Assembly (NCBI GenBank): GCA_902774215.1
Contig: CACYHU010000045.1
Location: 1 to 55,323, forward strand
Direction of reading: 5' to 3'
DNA length: 55,323 nucleotides
Source of the DNA: an uncultured Chloroflexota bacterium
GTDB lineage: Bacteria; Chloroflexota; Anaerolineae; Anaerolineales; Anaerolineaceae
Of this stretch, positions 25,013-34,162 are shown in pieces. Under the pieces are notes generated by a model that worked only from the letters and a program-made list of their open reading frames with translations, was not told the origin of the DNA and did not search any database. Position 1 is the stretch's first letter; each line of letters starts with the position of its first letter. The position numbers were made by a program, and so were the translations under genes.

Positions 25013-26611
25013 ATGGATCATAACACAAAAATTGACAAAATTATTTGTATAATTCTGTCAATTTTTGTGCTGTGTGTATTGATTTTCTTATTCTTTCACG
25101 TTTTTTTCAGGAAAGCATCCCTGCCATCTGATATCGATGCGGCTGCGGATACTGAGAATGCTCAGATAAATGAGATTTATCCTGATGATCTGCTGCCAAA
25201 AAAAATATTTATCGGACAGAAAGCACCGACAGTGTATTTTCAAATGCCTGACGGAAATCCGGTAAGCATTGATGCACTTGCAGCTTCTTCACCTGAAGGG
25301 TTGTGGATAACAATTTCTGCCGGAGCTGAGCAGGATCAGGAACATATTGAGGCTGTCCGTTCTTTATCTTCCGCAAACAAAATCATGTCATTTACTGTCG
25401 TGAAACAAGTCCCGGATAAGGATATTGATTTTTACCTCTCGGACCCGGAAGAAACGTGCCGGCTTGAATGGGGAGTTGAAGCGTTTCCCGCGGATATTAT
25501 ACTGGATCCACAAGGAAACGTTTTGGAGTGTCATGCCGGCCGGCTCAAACCGGGAGAAGCGGAAGGAATGCTGAAGCGTGTCCGGGAGGGAAGGGCTGCC
25601 GTTAATTTTGCTTTTATAGAGCATGTAATGTCTGATGGAAACGGCGGATTTTATACCAGTACAGCACAAAATGGTGAGTTCCCTTCCGGTAAAGATATTT
25701 TGAGTGAGAGTCAGGGTCTGGTAATGATGTATGCACTGAACGCAGATGATCCTGAGCTATTCCGTAAAACCTGGACTTTTACAAAAGAGCATTTACTGAA
25801 GAATGATTTGGCTGCCTGGTATGTGAACAGTGACGATAAACCGGCTAATGTAAACGCGTTTCTGGATGATCTGCGCATATGGTTTGCATTGTATAAAGCA
25901 GAAACGAAATTCGATAAGTCTTATGCTTCTGAAGCGGATGCGATGCTTAAAGCTGTAAAGAGCCGCTGCCTTGATCTCAAAAAACGTCCGGTGGATTTCG
26001 CTTATCTTTCAGGCAGTGAACGTGCTGATATCATTTCACTGCATTATCTGGATCTGGAAGCCATACAGGCAATGAAAGAAGCGGATCCGGATTTCGGACC
26101 TGTTTATGACAGTGCTCTGAATATCCTGCTTGATGGCAGAATATCAGATGAATTTCCCTTATATTATAAAAACTATGATTATTCAACCCGCAGTTATGAT
26201 CCGGGCAGCCTGAATACGGCGGAGGCTTTATATACTTTTTGGAATATGAGCCGTGCGGGGATGCTGCCGAAGGAATCACTGTGCTGGTTAAAGGAGAAGA
26301 TGCAGTCCGGTGGTCTTGCAGCGCGGTATAATATCAACGGTGAGGTCGTCCTAGGCTATAATTATGATTCTACTGCAGTATATGCACTGGCGGCTTTGAC
26401 GGCCATGGAAGCCGGTGATGATGAGCTGTTCGGGATGGCACTGCGCAGAATGGAAAGAAAACTCATATTGGATGCGGATGACGAGTTTTTCGGTGCTTAT
26501 ACCCAAAAAGGGGCTGTCATATATTCGTTTGATCAACTGATGCCGCTGTTGGTAAATGCGTCAGTGGATAGGTATCTGATTGGAAAAGCGTCAGGGAATG
26601 GAAAACAATAA
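25013..26611 (+). CDS. Membrane-anchored GH8-like glycosidase with thioredoxin-like domain
   Basis: 532 residues. An N-terminal transmembrane anchor (about 10-32) is followed by a TlpA/thioredoxin-like segment (about 60-195, KAPTVYFQMPDGNPVSIDAL and VEAFPADIILDPQGNVLE) without a CxxC, and then an alpha/alpha-barrel domain resembling GH8 (about 200-525). The putative general acid is E232 in SESQGLVMMYAL, and D286 in LDDLRIWFAL matches a GH8 sugar-site aspartate. GH8 enzymes such as BcsZ trim beta-glucans during export. It opens the exopolysaccharide operon, which supports that role. The ATG at 25013 is preferred to an in-frame TTG that is too close to AGGA. Confidence 0.7.
   Translation: MDHNTKIDKIICIILSIFVLCVLIFLFFHVFFRKASLPSDIDAAADTENAQINEIYPDDLLPKKIFIGQKAPTVYFQMPDGNPVSIDALAASSPEGLWITISAGAEQDQEHIEAVRSLSSANKIMSFTVVKQVPDKDIDFYLSDPEETCRLEWGVEAFPADIILDPQGNVLECHAGRLKPGEAEGMLKRVREGRAAVNFAFIEHVMSDGNGGFYTSTAQNGEFPSGKDILSESQGLVMMYALNADDPELFRKTWTFTKEHLLKNDLAAWYVNSDDKPANVNAFLDDLRIWFALYKAETKFDKSYASEADAMLKAVKSRCLDLKKRPVDFAYLSGSERADIISLHYLDLEAIQAMKEADPDFGPVYDSALNILLDGRISDEFPLYYKNYDYSTRSYDPGSLNTAEALYTFWNMSRAGMLPKESLCWLKEKMQSGGLAARYNINGEVVLGYNYDSTAVYALAALTAMEAGDDELFGMALRRMERKLILDADDEFFGAYTQKGAVIYSFDQLMPLLVNASVDRYLIGKASGNGKQ
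25024..25069. repeat. 46-bp near-perfect palindrome at the start of the GH8-like gene
   Basis: CACAAAAATTGACA and TGTCAATTTTTGTG pair perfectly, as do the inner AATTAT and ATAATT, around a TTGT loop with a single A/C mismatch. It lies from codon 4 of the first gene of the exopolysaccharide operon. It could be an operator or an RNA hairpin controlling operon entry, while also encoding part of the membrane anchor. Confidence 0.7.
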
Positions 26612-28139
26612 AGCAAGAAAAATCAAAGATATTTTCGACGATGGTTTGGCAGTTTTCCGCCGCAGGGTGAATTGGTTCAATCAGCGTCTGAGCCGGGTAT
26701 ATTCTCCAAATCTTGCCGCTGTCACTGGAACGGTGATCGTATTCATTGTGGCGGCTTTTATTCTGTTCTTCCCTCCGGTCATGGGAGTTGCTGATGATGG
26801 TTCTTTATCCGATATTATGCTTGGAACAGGACTGGGGTACCGTGTGGAGGATCTGTCTTACCCTGTGGGTGCTTATTTTACACGTCTTTATCTCCATTCT
26901 ACACAGCAGTCTCATGGTTTTTCGACCCATCTCATGCTGATAAAGTTTGCTAAATGGATAGATAAGCAGTTTACACATGACAATCTGTTCGATATCCGTT
27001 TTCTGGGAGCGATTTATCTGATCATTTATCTGCCTGCAGTATACCTGGCACTGCGGGGGCTCGTCGCCCGCGTGAGGGTGGCTGCGGAAGCAACCGCGCT
27101 GATGATCGTGGGAGCACTGATCCTTGGTGATGCATCAATGATCGTTTATTTTAACAGTCTTTATCCCGAGGCTTTTTGGCAGGTTTTTTTGGTTTACTGT
27201 ATTGGTTTTTGTCTTGCTTTGCAGCATGGGAATGAGGTCTGGACTCAGATCGGCCTGATCGGGGTCATGATTGCGGGATCTTTACTGACACTCTCCGAAC
27301 GGCATTGTGCAGCGGCGGGTATTGTTTTGATAATTTTTTGTGTACGGCAGATTTTTATGGAAGACAGCAACAAGCAGTCAAAAATGCTTGCTGTGGTGAG
27401 TGTCGCAGTGCTGCTGGCAGCTTCTCTGAACACGGTGCTTATCGGATCATCCCGTTTTACACCGGAGTCACGGCTGCATACCATCACAAATGGTGTTATG
27501 GTGCACTCTTCAGATCCGGCAAAAGTGCTTGAAGAGTTTGACATTGATCCGCGGTTTGAAACTTTAGCGGATACTTCCACTTTTTCCGCAATCCCTTATG
27601 TTACAGTTGGAAATCCGGATATCCAACGCAATTTTATAAGCCGTGTCTCTCTTTGGAAAATATTGCTTTTCTACATGAAGCATCCGATAAACTTTATCGG
27701 TTTATTAGAGAACGGAACAACATCTGCATTTAATCCAAACAGACGGTTTACGGGAAATTTTGAAAGAGCTACAGGTTTGCCTGAACGTGCTCAAAATCAG
27801 CTGCTGATTTTTTACAGTAACTTTAAATCAAATTCTTTGCCCCAAACGATGGGTTTTCTTGTGATCCTGTCTGCGGTTTATGTTATACTGTTTCGGAAAC
27901 AAAAAAGCCTTACACAAAAACCTGCCCGCTGGACCAATCGTGAAAGACAGATCATGCTGGATACTTTTTTCTGTCTGCTTGCGGCAGGAATTGCGGATAT
28001 CACCGTTGTTATTTTTTTGAGCGGAACTGCGGAACTTGAACGGTATCAGATGTTGTATGGAATTTGTATTGATGGTGTTTTAATGTTATTCATTTCTGAA
28101 ATATTACACCGGACAAATATTTTGGCTATGGAGGGGTGA
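26598..28139 (+). CDS. WsfD-like polytopic membrane protein (exopolysaccharide operon)
   Basis: 513 residues with about ten to twelve transmembrane helices and a large extracytoplasmic region around 285-360. A similar plan and matching segments (an FETLADT-type stretch after a SSDPAKVLEEFDIDP segment) recur in the protein at 36093, so the two are paralogues. The pattern fits WsfD-type glycan biosynthesis proteins and GT-C-like transferases. It may modify or transfer sugars on the exported polymer. The ATG at 26598 overlaps the preceding stop by 14 bp. Confidence 0.65.
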   Translation: MENNKARKIKDIFDDGLAVFRRRVNWFNQRLSRVYSPNLAAVTGTVIVFIVAAFILFFPPVMGVADDGSLSDIMLGTGLGYRVEDLSYPVGAYFTRLYLHSTQQSHGFSTHLMLIKFAKWIDKQFTHDNLFDIRFLGAIYLIIYLPAVYLALRGLVARVRVAAEATALMIVGALILGDASMIVYFNSLYPEAFWQVFLVYCIGFCLALQHGNEVWTQIGLIGVMIAGSLLTLSERHCAAAGIVLIIFCVRQIFMEDSNKQSKMLAVVSVAVLLAASLNTVLIGSSRFTPESRLHTITNGVMVHSSDPAKVLEEFDIDPRFETLADTSTFSAIPYVTVGNPDIQRNFISRVSLWKILLFYMKHPINFIGLLENGTTSAFNPNRRFTGNFERATGLPERAQNQLLIFYSNFKSNSLPQTMGFLVILSAVYVILFRKQKSLTQKPARWTNRERQIMLDTFFCLLAAGIADITVVIFLSGTAELERYQMLYGICIDGVLMLFISEILHRTNILAMEG

Positions 28140-28999
28140 TGGATCGGGAATCAAGAACCAGCCGGATTTTTCTTATTCAGGATTTTGGAATATTATTGTT
28201 TATGGCAGCGGTTATGGCAGCATCGCTGATTACTGCCCTGACTGACAAATCTCTGGTATATCAGCATACGGCCTTGCTGGTGGGTATTATGTTATCTTCG
28301 CTGCTGCTTGGCCTGCGTGCCCGTATCGGAGGAATCATGGTTTCCGGCGCGATGATTCTGCTGTTTGCGATTTATAAACTGTATATGTATTTTGCCTATA
28401 AAACGCCAATCGAATGGACAGCCTACCTGTGGCCTGTTGTCATAGTCACTGCGTTGATCGGTATGTCAGTATTTATATCCTATTTTTCAGTAATTGAAGG
28501 TGTAAACGGTCTTTTGAACAACCGTCTGGATCAGCTTACCGTTATGGATCCTTTGACAGGGTTGGAAAATAATCGTTCCATGATCAGCTCACTGGCCCGG
28601 TACATGGCTTTGAGCGAACGCAAAGGTACGGAGATGGGGTTGATGATGATCCGGCTGCGTTATGCGGACGAACTGAAAAAGGTCCTTACTGCTGATCAAT
28701 TCAATCAATTGCGGCATAATCTCGCTCAGGTCGTTCAAAACGTCGTACGCGTGGAAGACAGGGTTTTCTCTATTGATGATAATGGATCGCTGGGTATTAT
28801 CTATTTCAGTACAGGGGCTTCTTTTCTGAAGGGACGTATCCTTAAAGCTGTCGAGGAAGAAAACCTGCTGCCGGATCTGAATGAGCAAATGCTGAAAGTC
28901 GATTTGAGTATTGTTTATAAACAGTATGAAAAAGAATTGGGTAAAGATGCTATGCGTTTTGTCAATGAGGTGGAAAAGGAATTCGCATATGAGGTTTAG
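28139..28999 (+). CDS. Membrane protein with degenerate GGDEF domain
   Basis: 286 residues. Five or so N-terminal helices (about 10-125) are followed by a GGDEF-type domain (LDQLTVMDPLTGLENNRSM start, RVEDRVFSIDDNG around the active site). The GG[DE]EF signature is replaced by SIDDNGSLG, so diguanylate cyclase activity is unlikely. Degenerate GGDEF proteins in synthase operons often bind c-di-GMP or act as scaffolds. This may replace the missing PilZ domain of the synthase encoded downstream. The ATG overlaps the previous stop (TGATG), and GGAGG lies just upstream. Confidence 0.75.
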   Translation: MDRESRTSRIFLIQDFGILLFMAAVMAASLITALTDKSLVYQHTALLVGIMLSSLLLGLRARIGGIMVSGAMILLFAIYKLYMYFAYKTPIEWTAYLWPVVIVTALIGMSVFISYFSVIEGVNGLLNNRLDQLTVMDPLTGLENNRSMISSLARYMALSERKGTEMGLMMIRLRYADELKKVLTADQFNQLRHNLAQVVQNVVRVEDRVFSIDDNGSLGIIYFSTGASFLKGRILKAVEEENLLPDLNEQMLKVDLSIVYKQYEKELGKDAMRFVNEVEKEFAYEV

Positions 29000-30569
29000 C
29001 CAGGTCCTGCTGTGCCTGCTGTTATCCGGAGCATATCTTCTTTCTGCTCAAAGAAGCTTTTCTCAAAGCATATCGCCTGCTGAAAAGAGTGAAAATATCC
29101 TGGTCGTTTATCCTGAAGAGGCAATCAGCCGGGGACAGGCGGATAATCTTTCTGCAATTGCGCAGGTACTGTTTGCCATGCGTTATCAGGCGGATTGGCT
29201 GGAAGCCGCTGAAGCGAAAGATGCTGTCAAAAATTATAATAAGGTCATCTGGTGTGCAACGGTGGATTCAGAAAGAATGCCTGAAGAGATACTGACCGGT
29301 TATGACGGTTTTCTGCTTGTGCTTGGACAGGCAAAGGGATTGGATGCGATCGGTATTCATCCCATTCCAGAGCTGAGCGGAAAATTAATCGGTACAACGA
29401 AATATCGTTTTGCTGATAATTATTCCTTCGAAGCTTCAGTTGAGGTGCTGGATGCCGGAATATTCCAGGAAGCTTCTTACACGAACCAGGAATTAAATGT
29501 GTATGGAGAAGCCTTTCCCCTTGTGAGCGGTTCGGATCGGATCCGTTATATTCCGCTGGTAGATTATACAAGCAATTTTGCGAAAGCTCTTCTGATGCAG
29601 GAAATAGCCCATTGGCTTTGGGTCTGGGATTCTCCGATCCATTCGTATTCTGAATATATTGTGTTGGATGCAGTATACCCTTTTACTGATCCATATCGCC
29701 TGAAAGATATTGTGAATTATATGGTTGGGCTGAAGATGAATTTTGTGATTTCTGTAATGCCGATTTATGAGCACGCAGATTATCCGGCAATGGCACTTTT
29801 CTGCGAAGTACTGCGATTTGCACAGGCAAACGGCGGTGCGGTGATCCTTCATTCCCCGATTATTCAGGATAATGTTGACCCTGAATTGCTGACAAAACAA
29901 TTGAACACCGCGGCCGGTAATTATTTTGATAACGGCGTCTGGCTTTTAGGGCTTGAGATCCCTTCAGAGTGGATATTTGATAAAGCATTGACCGATGTTC
30001 TCAATCGATCACGCACTCTTTTCCTTTCGGAGCTGGATGCTTTTGAACGGCATCCGGTCAATGAGTACGGATTAAATACATATCTGGAACTGGGCAATCA
30101 GCAGATCGTTCCGGCATTCCGTTTGGATGAGAGCGGTATCAGCCATATAGCGAACTGTCCGACTGCTGTTTACCTGAACCTTGATACGATGACGGATGAT
30201 TTCATATATGCTGTTGTTGATGCAGCGAAGGATTCTCCGATCCCAATGCAGGACATGTGGAGCATGGGACATCGCATTTATATGGATGATTCCAAATCCC
30301 TTCTTTGGGATCGAAATACTCTGACTGTCAATGGGGAGCAGCAATTTATAAATTATGAACCGCGTGAAATCGAAGAAAATTTTGATTATAAACGGAACGT
30401 TTACTATCGTTTCGTGACGAATCTTGCCCGGCAAAACCGTTTTTTGATAGCTGTCAGCAGCGTTGTACTTGTATTATTCATTTTTCTCGTTTTTCAATCA
30501 AGACGGCAGATGCGGAAAAGGTTCCTGAAAGACATTCCAAATGAAACAAAGGAGATAGCCTCCAGATGA
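28989..30569 (+). CDS. DUF2334 polysaccharide deacetylase-like protein
   Basis: 526 residues. A signal peptide or anchor (MRFSQVLLCLLLSGAYLLSA), an N-terminal domain with an ILVVYPEE strand, and a DUF2334 NodB-like barrel (about 215-430) with VLDAVYPFTDPYRLKDIVNY, VMPIYEHADYPAM and NGGAVILHSP. A C-terminal helix (about 480-500) with a basic tail anchors it. DUF2334 resembles polysaccharide deacetylases, and such proteins accompany Gram-positive cellulose-type operons. The ATG at 28989, after AAGGA, overlaps the GGDEF gene by 11 bp. The longer frame upstream lies inside that gene and is rejected. Confidence 0.78.
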   Translation: MRFSQVLLCLLLSGAYLLSAQRSFSQSISPAEKSENILVVYPEEAISRGQADNLSAIAQVLFAMRYQADWLEAAEAKDAVKNYNKVIWCATVDSERMPEEILTGYDGFLLVLGQAKGLDAIGIHPIPELSGKLIGTTKYRFADNYSFEASVEVLDAGIFQEASYTNQELNVYGEAFPLVSGSDRIRYIPLVDYTSNFAKALLMQEIAHWLWVWDSPIHSYSEYIVLDAVYPFTDPYRLKDIVNYMVGLKMNFVISVMPIYEHADYPAMALFCEVLRFAQANGGAVILHSPIIQDNVDPELLTKQLNTAAGNYFDNGVWLLGLEIPSEWIFDKALTDVLNRSRTLFLSELDAFERHPVNEYGLNTYLELGNQQIVPAFRLDESGISHIANCPTAVYLNLDTMTDDFIYAVVDAAKDSPIPMQDMWSMGHRIYMDDSKSLLWDRNTLTVNGEQQFINYEPREIEENFDYKRNVYYRFVTNLARQNRFLIAVSSVVLVLFIFLVFQSRRQMRKRFLKDIPNETKEIASR

Positions 30570-31834
30570 CAGCAGCCGAGATCATTTCCATTTATGCCGT
30601 CGCAGCCATCTGGTTCATGATGCTGATCAATGTTATTTTGAGTATTGGCGGTTATATCTATATCTACCGCTGCAACCAAAGTGACGGACATATTCCGCTG
30701 CCTGAGGATGAATATCCGATGGTCTCTGTTCTGGTTCCTGCTCATAATGAAGCGCTGGTGGTGCAGCGGACAGTGCGGGCGCTGCTGAATTTTGACTATC
30801 CTGATGATAAATATGAGATCATTGTCATTAATGATAATTCTTCTGATGATACGGAAAGTATTCTTGCCGGTCTTGCTGCTGAATTTCCGAAAAACCGCCT
30901 GATGTGTATAAGCACCGATAAAACAGTCGGCGGTACTGGCAAATCAAACGCACTAAATATCGGTTTTTCAGCAGCCAGGGGATCTGTCATTGCTATTTAT
31001 GACGCAGATAACACACCTGAGCCGCAGGCACTCCGCCTTCTTGTTGAAAATCTTGTTGCGGATCCCAAGGCAGGTGCGGTGATCGGAAAATTCCGGACCC
31101 GCAACCGCAATGCTTCTATTCTTACGCGCTTTGTGAATATCGAAACGCTCTCACATCAATGTATGAACCAGGCGGGACGCTTTTTCTTCTTCAAGCTTTG
31201 TACGATCCCGGGAACAAATTATGTGATCCGCAGAAGTATTGTTGAACAGGTTGGCGGCTGGGATGTGAAGGCTTTGAGCGAGGATACGGAAATCAGTTTC
31301 CGTATTTACCGTATGGGATATTATATCAAGCAGCTGCCACAGGCGGTAACCTGGGAACAGGAACCGCATCTGCTGCCTGTCTGGTTCCGTCAGCGTGTCC
31401 GTTGGGCGAAGGGTAATATTTATGTTATGCTGAAGAATTTTAAGTATACTTTTGACCGTAAAGCAGGTCCGATGCGTCTGGACACGTTATATTATGCACT
31501 GACCTACAGCATTATGCTTTCATCGCTGATTGCTTCTGATATTATTTTTCTGGGCGGTATACTGGGAAAAATCACGGTTCGGCTTGGCGGTTTTTCATCC
31601 ACTCTGTGGGGAATGGCGATCCTGGTTTTCGTTGCCAATATGATGCTCACACTTTCTCTGGAACGAAATGAATTCAATCTGGAATCACTGGGCCTTGTTA
31701 CTCTGATGCTGTTCACTTATGCCAAACTGTGGGTTTTTGTCGTTATTAAAGCAATTTTTGATCTGCTGATGGATGCACTGCTTAAGCGGGAAGTAAAATG
31801 GGATAAAACTGTACGATATGTTGAAACGGAATGA
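30566..31834 (+). CDS. Processive family 2 glycosyltransferase (BcsA-like, no PilZ)
   Basis: 422 residues. A membrane helix at the N-terminus, a GT-A domain with SVLVPAHNEA, DAD at 146-148 (UDP-sugar and metal binding), SEDTE with the catalytic aspartate D240, and QRVRW from 276 (acceptor channel), then several helices. This is the set expected of a processive beta-glycan synthase. There is no PilZ domain after the helices, unlike BcsA. The start overlaps the preceding stop (ATGA). The BcsB-like partner follows directly. Confidence 0.88.
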   Translation: MTAAEIISIYAVAAIWFMMLINVILSIGGYIYIYRCNQSDGHIPLPEDEYPMVSVLVPAHNEALVVQRTVRALLNFDYPDDKYEIIVINDNSSDDTESILAGLAAEFPKNRLMCISTDKTVGGTGKSNALNIGFSAARGSVIAIYDADNTPEPQALRLLVENLVADPKAGAVIGKFRTRNRNASILTRFVNIETLSHQCMNQAGRFFFFKLCTIPGTNYVIRRSIVEQVGGWDVKALSEDTEISFRIYRMGYYIKQLPQAVTWEQEPHLLPVWFRQRVRWAKGNIYVMLKNFKYTFDRKAGPMRLDTLYYALTYSIMLSSLIASDIIFLGGILGKITVRLGGFSSTLWGMAILVFVANMMLTLSLERNEFNLESLGLVTLMLFTYAKLWVFVVIKAIFDLLMDALLKREVKWDKTVRYVETE

Positions 31835-31905
31835 TTTCCGTGCATTTGTAAAAAACAATAAATGTGTTGAGAAATGTTTTGTGTCTGAAAAAAAAGAGGT
31901 GTTTT

Positions 31906-34128
31906 GTGAAAGAAAAATTATCTGCTTATATGATTGTTCTTGTAACAGTGCTTTTCGTACTTTCGGTTTCTGCGGCATTTGCCTTTCAAATCGACTCTCC
32001 GGAAAATGCTCCCGTTGAAGAACCAGTTTCGATCACCAGCTATGTACTGTCCAGTGATCCTAAAAATGCCGATTCACCCAGGAGAGAGCGGCCGGAAACA
32101 CCGGAAACCCAGCTTCATCAGATTTTTAAATTTTCACAAAACATAATATTGCAGGGAATATTTGAAAAATCCGGTTATTTTTTCAAGGTTCAAAAATATT
32201 GGGAACCGGTCTACGCGCTTGCTCAAATTGAATATACTGTCAGTCCGTTGATCAGGGATGATGTACCGGCTTCTTTGACCTTTTTTATCAATGATTCGCC
32301 GATTTATTCCTGTGCTGTGGCTTATGAGGAAGGTGCGTCTCAAATCGTATTTGTCCCGATCCCGGTGGAATACCTGAAAAAGGATTTTAATGAATTTGCT
32401 CTTACCGGGTATGTGCGTCTTTACGATGAGGAAGGATGTCTGGATGATTTTTCCGGCGCAAACTGGATCAGTATTTCCGCTTCTTCCTTTATCGAAGTCG
32501 GATATGATCTGGTGGAAGTCGGCACACAGCTGAGCTATTATCCCTATCCGCTGGTATCTTCTGTTGATCCAAGCGGCAGTGATCTTACAATATTTGTACC
32601 TGAAAAAGCCTCTGAAGAAGAATTACGCACTGCTTTCCTGATGCGTGCGGATCTGGGAAATGAAACTGTTACAGAAGACAGGATCGCACTTAAAACCCTG
32701 GACCATTATGAATACAGTGAGGGAAATGCTTTGATCATTGCACAGCTGAGCCGTCTCCCTCAGGAAGCGAAGGAACAATATGACGCTCTGGGCAAATCTT
32801 TCAGAAGCGGGGCTGTCGTTTATGAATATAGAAAAGGCGATTCTACCGTGATCGTCATTACTGCTTCTGCGAAGGAGGACCTGTTTGAGGGCGCTTGTAT
32901 GCTGGCGGATGAATCACGTGTTATTCAGGAAAAATATTCCTGGGCACATGTTCCTTCCGGAAGCGCACAAAATATAATGAAAAACTCGCAAATTTCTTCG
33001 CTGATCAGTACCGGCGAAACAGTCAAAAGCCTGACGAACCAGAGCGGTATCAGTTTTATCGGTCCTTTCCATCAGGAAAATACGATTTATCTGCCGTTCA
33101 GCGGCGGTTTCGTGTTGGGTGAAGGCGGTAAAGCAGAAATCAAAATGCGTTACAGTGATAACCTTGATTTTGAACGTTCCCTCATTACGGTTTATTGGGA
33201 CAATACGCCAATTGCTTCCAAAAAACTATCGAAAGAACATGCGAACAATGATAGTTTTTCATTCCTTTTCCCCTCTGATGTTGTTGGTACACATGCAGAC
33301 AGTTTGAAAATAGCTTTCGACCTGGAAATTCCGGATGTTTACTGTACCAAGCGGGCAGACCGGATGCCATGGGCATATGTTTCAGGTGATTCGACTTTTT
33401 ATCTGCCATCCGGTGTCAGCAGTACTTATGATCTTGCTTTGCGTCCTTACCCGTTTGAGGTTCTTGGACTATTCAATAATCTGACAGTTGTCGTTCCGGA
33501 CAATATGAGTGAAACAGAGTATGCCTTGTTCGGACGCATAGCAGCCCTTACAGGCGTAGATATAATGCCATACGGAACAATGCTTGTACGTTTTGCTTCC
33601 GATTTTGTCCCGGAAAAAGAAAATTCCAATATTATTATTCTGGGTACATGGAAGGATAACAGTGCTATCCGTGCGCTGAATGACCGCATGAGTTTCAAAT
33701 ATGAGTCTGACGGTTCACGTTTTGCAAGCAATGAACAGCTGCTTCTGTCTTCCCGTTATGCGGAGGAGATCAATGTTTTTCAAATCATCCGCCATCCAAA
33801 TCAGGAGGGACGCGCGATCCTTATTGTCAGCGGCCCGAACGATAAGGCTCTTACACTCGCAGACCGGTTTGCATCAGTTTTGTCTAACACATGGACATTT
33901 GCCGGAGATGTTTTTATTATTGATCCTGACCTTGAAACAAAAAGCTTCCATTTCATTGAAGAACTGCCGGTACGGGAGCTTTCATTGCGGGAACGTGTAG
34001 AACAGAACAAGGACGCAGTTCTTTTTACGCTGATCTCAACAGCAGCTATGATCATGCTGTTCTCAGGTGCATTGCTGATCCTGCTGCGATATCGGCGAAA
34101 CGTAATTGAAGAGGAGAAAAAGTCTTAA
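31906..34128 (+). CDS. BcsB-like cellulose synthase regulatory subunit homologue
   Basis: 740 residues with a signal peptide (AYMIVLVTVLFVLSVSAAFA), a large extracytoplasmic region of two carbohydrate-binding-like and flavodoxin-like repeats (for example ASLTFFINDSPIYS, and FVLGEGGKAEIKMRYSDNLD followed by LITVYWDNTPI), and a single C-terminal transmembrane helix (about 700-722). This is the BcsB plan, in which the tail helix holds the synthase. The GTG at 31906 has GAGG six bases upstream, and the earlier frame start is rejected. It follows the GT2 gene by 71 bp. Confidence 0.82.
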   Translation: MKEKLSAYMIVLVTVLFVLSVSAAFAFQIDSPENAPVEEPVSITSYVLSSDPKNADSPRRERPETPETQLHQIFKFSQNIILQGIFEKSGYFFKVQKYWEPVYALAQIEYTVSPLIRDDVPASLTFFINDSPIYSCAVAYEEGASQIVFVPIPVEYLKKDFNEFALTGYVRLYDEEGCLDDFSGANWISISASSFIEVGYDLVEVGTQLSYYPYPLVSSVDPSGSDLTIFVPEKASEEELRTAFLMRADLGNETVTEDRIALKTLDHYEYSEGNALIIAQLSRLPQEAKEQYDALGKSFRSGAVVYEYRKGDSTVIVITASAKEDLFEGACMLADESRVIQEKYSWAHVPSGSAQNIMKNSQISSLISTGETVKSLTNQSGISFIGPFHQENTIYLPFSGGFVLGEGGKAEIKMRYSDNLDFERSLITVYWDNTPIASKKLSKEHANNDSFSFLFPSDVVGTHADSLKIAFDLEIPDVYCTKRADRMPWAYVSGDSTFYLPSGVSSTYDLALRPYPFEVLGLFNNLTVVVPDNMSETEYALFGRIAALTGVDIMPYGTMLVRFASDFVPEKENSNIIILGTWKDNSAIRALNDRMSFKYESDGSRFASNEQLLLSSRYAEEINVFQIIRHPNQEGRAILIVSGPNDKALTLADRFASVLSNTWTFAGDVFIIDPDLETKSFHFIEELPVRELSLRERVEQNKDAVLFTLISTAAMIMLFSGALLILLRYRRNVIEEEKKS

Positions 34129-34162
34129 ATTCATACAGAAATAAAGGTAAAGGGATCAAAAT

